8,574 bases of DNA from Accumulibacter sp. (lineage in GTDB: Bacteria; Pseudomonadota; Gammaproteobacteria; Burkholderiales; Rhodocyclaceae), in contig JAISNE010000018.1 in NCBI GenBank assembly GCA_031276375.1, positions 1 through 8,574 of the forward strand, written 5' to 3'. How positions within the stretch are numbered: position 1 is the first letter of the stretch; the number at the start of each line of letters is the position of its first letter. Shown in pieces: positions 1-5,160 of the stretch. Both the position numbers and the translations under genes were made by a program. The notes below the pieces were generated by a model. It was given only the letters and a program-made list of their open reading frames with translations, was not told where the DNA came from and searched no databases.

Positions 1-29
1 CGAAAGAGAACGTCTGTCCGGGAGGAGCC

Positions 30-836
30 ATGCTTGCGATCAATGCCTACACCGCGAATACCTGGGGCGCCGCGTCGTCGCTTTCCGGCGTCACGGCGAC
101 CAGCGTGGCGGCAGGCAGCGGCGAGGCCGCCGGCACGGGCGATACGTCGACGATTTCAACGCTCGCCCGCCAGTTGAGCGACGCCGCCGAGCGCGCGGCG
201 GTACGCGACGCGGGCAAAACGCGGGATCAACTCGCGGAGCTGGAAAACGTTCTGAGAAATGAGTTTGCCGGAGCCGGCTACTTTGCCAGCAACTACAAAG
301 CTAAAGCCGACGCCGAGGTGCCCGATACCGACGACCCGGAACTCTTGGCGCGCGCCGAGCAAGCCACCAAATTCGTCAATAGTAGTAACTGGAGCGGGAA
401 AAACCCCTTCGCTGGATTGTCCCGCGAACAGTTGGCCTTGATTATGTATGACCAGGGCGATGCTTTCACTATCAATGAACGCCGTGCGGCATTCCATGAA
501 TATAGTGAGCAGCGTAATGCTTGGGCGCGGAGAGTCTGCGCCCAGGCGCAAATCGAACAAAGACAGACCAACACTTTCATCAATTTCTACAAGGCGTGCA
601 TCGCCGAATACCAGGCGGCCTCCCCCATCGAGCAAGCGATATATCCCCCGAACTACGTCTCCAGGATGGAGTATTACATCGGGATTTGGGAAAGCGGGAT
701 GGGCATCGATTACAATGCCGGCAACGACAGGACGCTGCTGGAAATGCTGCTTCCCGAGAAAGAATACGACAGGAATCTGAGTTGGGGCCTGCACAGCACG
801 TTGGCGATGCCGGAGAGCGATGGCGGGACGAAATGA
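30..836 (+). CDS. Conserved-looking protein of unknown function, 268 aa
   Basis: The start is supported by a strong Shine-Dalgarno run, GGGAGGAG at 20-27, only two bases before the ATG. The protein has a low-complexity Ala/Gly/Ser/Thr N-terminus (residues 1-45). A charged, probably helical stretch follows (45-80, 'LARQLSDAAERAAVRDAGK'). Next come an acidic 'VPDTDDPELLARAEQATKFV' segment (97-116) and a core around 125-152 ('NPFAGLSREQLALIMYDQG', then 'FTINERRAA'). The rest is rich in aromatic residues and helix formers. There is no signal peptide, membrane segment or catalytic motif that I recognise, so it is probably cytoplasmic. The core reminds me of an uncharacterised proteobacterial family with 'LSR(E/D)QLA...NERRAA', recalled without a search. 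Function is unknown. Codon use is GC-rich and the frame is clean. It stands alone, with a terminator 31 bases after the stop and no co-directional partner. I am confident it is a real gene. Confidence 0.85.
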   Translation: MLAINAYTANTWGAASSLSGVTATSVAAGSGEAAGTGDTSTISTLARQLSDAAERAAVRDAGKTRDQLAELENVLRNEFAGAGYFASNYKAKADAEVPDTDDPELLARAEQATKFVNSSNWSGKNPFAGLSREQLALIMYDQGDAFTINERRAAFHEYSEQRNAWARRVCAQAQIEQRQTNTFINFYKACIAEYQAASPIEQAIYPPNYVSRMEYYIGIWESGMGIDYNAGNDRTLLEMLLPEKEYDRNLSWGLHSTLAMPESDGGTK

Positions 837-866
837 AATGCGGCGTGGCGCCTGACTTCGTAGAGT

Positions 867-893
867 AAAAAACGCCATGAAAGGGCGTTTTTT
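867..893 (+). terminator. Rho-independent terminator after the 268-aa gene
   Basis: A perfect 10-bp inverted repeat, AAAAAACGCC (867-876) and GGCGTTTTTT (884-893), encloses a 7-base loop. A GC core is followed by six T's, 31 bases after the stop codon. The A-tract on the 5' side means it could also stop transcripts arriving on the minus strand. Confidence 0.85.
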
Positions 894-1100
894 GTTTCCG
901 GCCCCGCTCCTCACATCGTTTCCGTGGCGCGCCTTGCCGTCACACATATCTTCAAGTCGCGCGCGCCTTTCCCGCTCGCGCGAGGCGTCCCGCGCCGCCG
1001 CCAGCGCCGGACGTTCGCGGCGCAACTCGCGCGTGGCAAGTTCCTCGATCTTCGGGCGATACAGCCCCATGTCTTTCTCGATGCCGCGCACGGTATTCAT
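894..1100 (-). pseudogene. Possible minus-strand coding remnant, unidentified
   Basis: From an ATG at 1100 the minus strand reads a highly charged segment with GC-rich third positions ('GIEKDMGLYRPKIEELATRE', then an Arg/Glu/Ala-rich helix-like stretch). It resembles coding sequence more than random shadow. There is no Shine-Dalgarno site before the ATG, and direct-repeat copy A begins 12 bases upstream. The frame has no stop of its own: it runs through the terminator and antisense across the 268-aa gene. It could be the surviving piece of a gene cut by repeat insertion, or chance. I cannot name a family. Confidence 0.2.
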
Positions 1101-1111
1101 GCCAGGTTGCA

Positions 1112-1190
1112 GCCAAACTATCGTGATATGCCAAAAAACGGCCGGAATCTTGACACGTCGGACTTGAGTACCAACGCCCTGTTGAGCGCA
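1112..1190 (+). repeat. 79-bp direct repeat, copy A
   Basis: Aligns without gaps to 1598-1676 with 71 of 79 identical bases by eye. It begins 'GCCAAACTATCG' and ends 'CTGTTGAGCGCA'. It has no stem-loop or ORF of its own. It is probably one unit of a dispersed non-coding family, because the same kind of palindromic element lies between the two copies. Confidence 0.8.
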
Positions 1191-1226
1191 ACCTTGTATC
1201 AACTCTCGCCCATGACGGCCAAACCT

Positions 1227-1380
1227 CGTCATTGCGCGGGCCGGCAGGCTGTCCAGAGAACAGAAGACGGAGGACAGAGGACAGTCGATTACCGGCGCTT
1301 CGCGCCGCAATATGACTATCTTCGATCATCTGTCCTCTGTCCTCTGGATTGCCGCGTCGCTGCGCTCCTCGCAATGACGG
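1227..1380. repeat. Nested palindromic dispersed repeat
   Basis: Three inverted repeats sit inside one another. Outer arms are CGTCATTGCG (1227-1236) and CGCAATGACG (1370-1379). A middle pair is a 15-base perfect repeat, GAGGACAGAGGACAG (1270-1284) against 1330-1344. A central hairpin is CGGCGC-TTC-GCGCCG (1293-1307). The outer arms belong to the 'CGTCATTGCGAGG...GGATTGCC...CGCAATGACG' elements common between genes of many proteobacteria. They recur here at 1474-1593, 6950-7066 and 7078-7157. Confidence 0.8.
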
Positions 1381-1473
1381 AGTTTTCCCCGCCTTACCGC
1401 GGCGAATACCTTTGTTGTTGAATGGGCGTGACAATGAACCCAACGCCCGCAACAACGCTCGACCCCCAAACCT

Positions 1474-1593
1474 CCGTCATTGCGAGGGCTGGCAGGCCCG
1501 TGGCAATCCATGCAGACTTGGACGGCGCTTTGTCGTTTCAGAAACCCCGCCCGCCGCCTGGATTGCCGCGTCGCGCAGCCCGAACAATGACGG
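1474..1593. repeat. Palindromic dispersed repeat, second copy
   Basis: Outer arms are CCGTCATTG (1474-1482) and CAATGACGG (1585-1593). Inner arms are GGCAATCCA (1502-1510) and TGGATTGCC (1559-1567). Same family as 1227-1380 but with a different core, so the arms are conserved and the filling varies. It directly precedes direct-repeat copy B. Confidence 0.75.
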
Positions 1594-1597
1594 CGCG

Positions 1598-1676
1598 GCC
1601 AAACCATCGTGATACGCCAGAAAACGACCGAAATCTTGACTCGTCGGACTTGAGTATCAACGGCCTGTTGAGCGCA
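1598..1676 (+). repeat. 79-bp direct repeat, copy B
   Basis: Partner of 1112-1190 in the same orientation, with eight substitutions and no indels. It begins five bases after the end of the 1474-1593 palindrome and ends 47 bases before the phage-derived ORF. Confidence 0.8.
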
Positions 1677-1723
1677 TTGGTATCAGAGGAAGTTACTGGC
1701 GACTCCGCCGCCGCAAAGTAGGG

Positions 1724-2041
1724 GTGGGGTTCAAACCCACCTCTCCGTGGGGGAGTGTGGCCGACAGGCCGCAACGCACGAAGCTGCGGCTTTTTTGTTG
1801 TCCGTGCATGTCCTCAATGGGCGGCGCGAGGCTCGCCGGTCGTTTGTCCCGGTATGCCAACTCGTTCGTCGCCGCCCATCCGTTTGGCATCGGGAAAGCG
1901 GTTCAGTCACTTACTGAACAACGGACAAACATCATGACAAATACCGCCCCTGCCGGCGCGAGCGCGCCCGCCATCTTCAATTTCCAAGTCCATGAAGTCC
2001 GCGCCGCGGTCCGTTGCGTCCGACGTGACCGCCGCGCTTGA
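1724..2041 (+). CDS. Ash/Icd-like phage leader ORF fused in frame to a Bro-N start (decayed)
   Basis: The reading frame from a GTG at 1724 gives 'GFKPTSPWGSVADRPQRTKL', a cysteine pair 'CCPCMSSMGG', then 'RLAGRLSRYANSFVAAHPFG' and 'SLTEQRTNIM'. This order (SVADRP, a short Cys/Phe stretch, 'MGG', Arg-rich, 'TEQ') matches the Ash / Icd-like short proteins of enterobacterial P4-type and lambdoid prophages. Those typically overlap the start of a Bro-N antirepressor, as here at 1934. It continues in frame into the antirepressor N-terminus and stops at 2041 after an apparent frameshift. There is no clear Shine-Dalgarno site, and the start codon is uncertain. A terminator-like hairpin lies inside it (1768-1796). 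Family assignment is from memory of the pattern. The ORF may be untranslated, with the locus acting at RNA level or simply as a relic. Confidence 0.5.
   Translation: MGFKPTSPWGSVADRPQRTKLRLFCCPCMSSMGGARLAGRLSRYANSFVAAHPFGIGKAVQSLTEQRTNIMTNTAPAGASAPAIFNFQVHEVRAAVRCVRRDRRA
1768..1796 (+). terminator. Terminator hairpin inside the Ash-like leader
   Basis: GCCGCA (1768-1773) pairs with TGCGGC (1785-1790) and is followed by six T's (1791-1796). In P4-like satellites, premature termination in the leader of the replication operon is controlled by a small immunity RNA. An intragenic terminator in an Ash-like leader fits such a control point, though here it may only be a remnant. A smaller hairpin, CCCAC/GTGGG, lies just upstream (about 1735-1751). 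Confidence 0.6.
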
Positions 2042-2106
2042 ATAGCTGTCCGCCAAGGACATCTCCCGCATTCCGGATGACGATGAAAAGGGCGGGCAAA
2101 AACGCT
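1934..2106 (+). pseudogene. Bro-N antirepressor N-terminal remnant
   Basis: The ATG at 1934 begins 'MTNTAPAGASAPAIFNFQVH' and continues 'EVRAAVR', the usual opening of phage Bro-N proteins ('F.F..HEVR'). The frame then breaks near 2012-2016. The next expected part appears in another frame from 2016: 'ASDVTAALE', a TAG at 2043-2045, then 'LSAKDISRIPDDDEKGGQ'. In intact homologues this is preceded by a short 'PWFV' segment, so a small deletion caused the frameshift. The rest of the antirepressor is missing: the sequence runs directly into the 3' end of the convergent WD40 gene at 2107. It is clearly inactive and marks a prophage or satellite relic. Confidence 0.65.
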
Positions 2107-3504
2107 CTAGCGGCAGCGGACGGCCATGCAGGTGCAGACCCGGTTGCAGGAGCATCCGCCGCCGCCTCGATACCCGCCCCCCGAAGGTCTCGCGGGTACC
2201 TGGACGCAGGAACAGGTTTTGACGCTTCCCGGCACGCAGTTGCACGTGCAGGTCGCGCCCGGCGGGATGGGCGAGCCGCAGGGCAGGGTGTAGGTAATGG
2301 TTTGCCCGGTCACTTTGTCCAGGACCGTATAGGTCGATCCTTTCACCTTGTCGGGAGAAACGGCGAGATCGATCAGGCAGGCGAGGCGCTTCCCGTCGGG
2401 CAGGCTCCACAGGCGGATGGAACCGCAGTCGTCTCCCGATGCCAGCAGTTTCCCGTCCGGAGCGATGGCGACGGAACGCACTGACTTGTCATGCCCTTCC
2501 AGCGTCTTCATGAGCGTGCCGTCCGGCAGGCTCCACAGTTTGATTTTATTTTCCTTGCTGCTTGCCGAGGCCAGCAGTTTTCCATCGGGGCCGATGGCGA
2601 TGGAGAGATCTGAGTAGCGATGCCCTTGCAAGGTTTTCACCAGAGTGCCGTCCGGCAGACTCCACAGTTTGACGGTTTCGTCCCCGCTTGCCGAGGCCAG
2701 CAGTTTTCCATCCGGGCTGATGACGATGGAGTATATTGGCTGGTCATGCCCTTCCAGCGTTTTCACCAGGGCGCCGTCCGGCAGACTCCACAGTTTGATG
2801 GTCTTGTCCCAGCCTCCCGAGGCCAGCAGTTTTCCATCCGGGCTGATGACGACAGAGGCGATGGAAGAGTTCATTCGCAGCGTTTTCACCAAGGCGCCGT
2901 CCGGCAGGCTCCACAGTCTGATGTTCCCGCCGATGCCCTTGCCGCTGCCTCCCGAGGCCAGCAGTTTTCCATCCGGGCCGATGGCGACGGAACGCACCGA
3001 CTCGTCATGCCCTTCCAGCGTCTTCATGAGCGTGCCGTCCGGCAGGCTCCACAGTCCGATGGTCTTGTTCCCGCTTGCCGCCGAGGCCAGCCGCTTCCCA
3101 TCCGGGCCGATGGCGACGGAGTCGGCGAAGGAGTTCGCTCCATTATGCCCTTGCAAGGTTTTCACCAGGGCGCCGTCGGGCAGGCTCCATAATTTGATGC
3201 CCCCGCCGATGCCTCCCGAGACCAGCCGCTTTCCGTCCGGGCTGATCGCCAGAGCTTTCACGGAACCTGTATACGCAAGGCCATCCTTGCACGGGTCGGA
3301 CGGCGTTGCCGCGTCCTGGACGGTTTTCGCCAGCTCCGCGCACGAAGTGGCCGCCAGCGCCGCCCCGGCCATCACCGCCGCGCCGAGAAAGCCGCGCCGG
3401 TCGGTTTTCGTCTCCCACGGCAATTGCGTCACCGGGACGATTTGCGGCGGCTCTTGCGTACCGTTCTCATTCACTCGGGTCAATTCGAATCGCGGTATTT
3501 TCAT
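2107..3504 (-). CDS. Tat-exported seven-bladed WD40 protein with CxC-rich C-terminal tail (copy 1)
   Basis: 465 residues. The ATG at 3504 follows GGGGGAG (3509-3515) at four bases. Residues 1-34 form a conserved pre-signal segment ('PRFELTRV', 'GTQEPP', 'LPWE'). The Tat motif 'TDRRGFLGAAVMAGAALAA' (34-52) follows, with the Arg pair at 36-37. 'ATSC' (52-55) is only a poor lipobox. Seven WD40-type repeats span about 81-380, each built as '(S/G)PDGK.LAS....(I/V)(K/R)LWSLPDG...KTL.GH', enough for one complete beta-propeller. Then come a 'KVKGSTYT' linker and 'YTLPCGSPIPPG' (405-416). The tail has 11 cysteines at 409, 419, 421, 423, 431, 433, 451, 453, 457, 459 and 464, mostly in CxC pairs around a Gly-rich spacer, and ends in CMAVRCR. 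It is the last gene of the operon, 75 bases after copy 2, with no evident terminator downstream. The propeller probably binds a partner outside the cytoplasm. The tail is a candidate substrate of the neighbouring radical SAM enzyme (inference); metal binding or disulfides are alternatives. Confidence 0.88.
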   Translation of the reverse strand: MKIPRFELTRVNENGTQEPPQIVPVTQLPWETKTDRRGFLGAAVMAGAALAATSCAELAKTVQDAATPSDPCKDGLAYTGSVKALAISPDGKRLVSGGIGGGIKLWSLPDGALVKTLQGHNGANSFADSVAIGPDGKRLASAASGNKTIGLWSLPDGTLMKTLEGHDESVRSVAIGPDGKLLASGGSGKGIGGNIRLWSLPDGALVKTLRMNSSIASVVISPDGKLLASGGWDKTIKLWSLPDGALVKTLEGHDQPIYSIVISPDGKLLASASGDETVKLWSLPDGTLVKTLQGHRYSDLSIAIGPDGKLLASASSKENKIKLWSLPDGTLMKTLEGHDKSVRSVAIAPDGKLLASGDDCGSIRLWSLPDGKRLACLIDLAVSPDKVKGSTYTVLDKVTGQTITYTLPCGSPIPPGATCTCNCVPGSVKTCSCVQVPARPSGGGYRGGGGCSCNRVCTCMAVRCR

Positions 3505-3579
3505 GACGCTCCCCCTAGAATCGTCCGGCCAACGACTTTTCGGCAGTATATCCGCGCCGCGGAGGGTTGGGGAATGGAA

Positions 3580-5142
3580 TCAGCGGCAGCGGACGGCCAT
3601 GCAGACGCAGCGATGACCACCCCTGCCGCCACCGCTGCCTCCACCCCCGCTGCCGCCGCCAACCCCAACGCATTGGCACTGGCTTCCCGGCACGCAGTTG
3701 CACACGCAGGCCGCGCCCGGCGGAATCGGCGAGCCGCAGGGCAGAGTGTAGGTGACGGCTTGTCCGGTCACGCTATCCGTGAGCGTGTAGGTCGAGCCTT
3801 TCACCTTGCTGGAAGACGCGGCCAGATCGATCAGGCAGCCAAGGCGCTTTCCGTCGGGCAGGCGCCACAGGCGGATGAAGCCGCCGCCATCTCCCGAGGC
3901 CAGCAATTTCCCGTCCGGGCTGATGGCGACGACCCCCACGGGATGCTCATGAGCTTTCAGCGTCGCCAGGGGATGGCCGTCCGGCAAGCGCCACAGCCGG
4001 ACGGTCCTGTCGGTGCTCCCCGAGGCCAACAGTCCCCCGTCCGGGCCGATGGCGATGGCAGTCAAATTACCCTCATGGCCTTTCAGGGTGCTGATGGGCG
4101 CGCCGTCCGGCAGACTCCACAGTTCGATGTTTGTCCCCCTGAAACGGCCCCCCGAGGCCAGCAGTTTTCCATCCGGGGCGATAGTGAAATCTCTCATCTG
4201 CCGGCCCTCCTGCCCTTCGAGCATTTTCACCAACGGGTAGTCTGTCCAGAGTCCCCATAGCCTGACCCGCGGCTGCAAACTCAACAGGCAGATGGAACCG
4301 AGCCAGTCTCTCGATGCCAGCAGCTTTCCATCCAGGGTCATGGCGACGACACCCACTTCGGCCCGATGCATGTTCAGCGTTTTCATCAGCACGCCGTCCG
4401 GCAAGCGCCACAGCCTGACGGTCCTGTCTTCGCTGCCCGAGGCCAGCAGCTTTCCGTCCGGGCTGATGGCGATGGAAAGCACTGAACTTTCATGCCCTTC
4501 CAGCGTTTTCACGAGCTTGCCGTCCGGCAGGCTCCACACATTGATCTTGTTGTCCCAGCCTTCCGCCAGCAGTTTTCCGTCCCGGCTGAAAACGATGGAA
4601 TTTATGTTCAGGTTGTTTTCCGGCGTTTTTATCGGCGCGCCATCCGGCAGGCTCCACAACTTGAGCGACTCGATCGAACCTACCGACGATGACGCCAACG
4701 CTTTCCCGTCCGGGCCGATGGCAACCAATCTCACGCTGTTCGGATGCGCTTCCAGCGTTTTGACGAGCGCCCCGTCCGGCAAGCTCCACAGTTTGACGGT
4801 TTTTTCCTCTATCCCGATGGAGACCAGCAGTTTCCCGTCGGGACTGATGAGCAGATCGCGAACGCTTTGGCTATGCGCGCGGGCATCCTGGCAAAGGTCG
4901 GATGACGGCGCCGGCTGGACTTCTCCCCCTTTTTTCGCCGACGCGCCGACCGCCGGTTTCGGCGTTCCCGCCCCGGCGTCCGGGCTTGCCGCCAGCGCCG
5001 CCCCGGCCATCACCGCCGCGCCGAGAAAGCCGCGCCGGTCCATTTTCGTCTCCCACGGCAGCCGCGTCACCGGGAAGATCCGCGGCGGCTCTTGCGTACC
5101 GTCCTCATACACCCGGGTCAATTCGAATCGCGGCAGCTTCAT
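3580..5142 (-). CDS. Tat-exported eight-repeat WD40 protein with CxC-rich C-terminal tail (copy 2)
   Basis: 520 residues from the ATG at 5142. This start has GGAGGA seven bases upstream and aligns with copy 1; an in-frame TTG six bases earlier sits too close to that site. The layout matches copy 1: a pre-signal segment 1-34, Tat motif 'MDRRGFLGAAVMAGAALAA' (34-52), then a longer Ala/Pro/Lys linker to about 90. Eight WD40-like repeats span about 93-440. Repeat 5 (262-311) is aberrant, with 'LLSLQPRVRLWGLW' where 'LWSLPDG' is expected. Next are 'KVKGSTYT', 'YTLPCGSPIPPG', and a tail with nine cysteines at 469, 479, 481, 483, 489, 491, 512, 514 and 519 around a Gly/Ser spacer, ending CMAVRCR. 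The gene starts 18 bases after the radical SAM stop, so the two are surely co-transcribed and perhaps translationally coupled. Retention of both ends with more change in the middle suggests selection on the N-terminal segment and the Cys tail. Function is unknown beyond an exported beta-propeller; it is a likely partner or substrate of the radical SAM protein. Confidence 0.88.
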   Translation of the reverse strand: MKLPRFELTRVYEDGTQEPPRIFPVTRLPWETKMDRRGFLGAAVMAGAALAASPDAGAGTPKPAVGASAKKGGEVQPAPSSDLCQDARAHSQSVRDLLISPDGKLLVSIGIEEKTVKLWSLPDGALVKTLEAHPNSVRLVAIGPDGKALASSSVGSIESLKLWSLPDGAPIKTPENNLNINSIVFSRDGKLLAEGWDNKINVWSLPDGKLVKTLEGHESSVLSIAISPDGKLLASGSEDRTVRLWRLPDGVLMKTLNMHRAEVGVVAMTLDGKLLASRDWLGSICLLSLQPRVRLWGLWTDYPLVKMLEGQEGRQMRDFTIAPDGKLLASGGRFRGTNIELWSLPDGAPISTLKGHEGNLTAIAIGPDGGLLASGSTDRTVRLWRLPDGHPLATLKAHEHPVGVVAISPDGKLLASGDGGGFIRLWRLPDGKRLGCLIDLAASSSKVKGSTYTLTDSVTGQAVTYTLPCGSPIPPGAACVCNCVPGSQCQCVGVGGGSGGGGSGGGRGGHRCVCMAVRCR

Positions 5143-5149
5143 GTTCAAA

Positions 5150-5155
5150 TCCTCC
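5150..5155 (-). promoter_or_regulatory. Shine-Dalgarno site of WD40 copy 2
   Basis: The minus strand reads GGAGGA with seven bases to the ATG at 5142 but only one to two bases to the alternative in-frame TTG at 5148. This decides for the ATG. It lies in the 18-base gap after the radical SAM stop. Confidence 0.8.
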
Positions 5156-5160
5156 AGGCA

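Noticed and set aside
156..1310. 384-codon open frame on the minus strand across the 268-aa gene
   Set aside because: It runs antisense through a well-supported gene, its terminator and repeats. No ribosome site or family motif supports it; only the small segment near 894-1100 looks coding-like.
1720..1745. 'GGGGTTCAAACCCACC' as a tRNA T-arm
   Set aside because: The stem does not pair correctly around TTCAAAC, and no acceptor, D or anticodon arms are present upstream.
2390..3260. Regularly spaced near-identical DNA blocks resembling a CRISPR-type array
   Set aside because: The spacing of 120-130 bases and the coding frame show these are WD40 blades. There are no short spacers and no cas genes.
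3338..3360. Lipobox (ATSC) in WD40 copy 1
   Set aside because: The -3 residue is Ala rather than Leu/Val/Ile, and copy 2 has no cysteine at this place, so lipidation is not supported as a family feature.
2620..3616. Plus-strand frames with repeated 'PSGRLHS' or 'VRQTPQ' units
   Set aside because: They are mirror images of the WD40 'LWSLPDG' repeats on the other strand, not independent repeat proteins.
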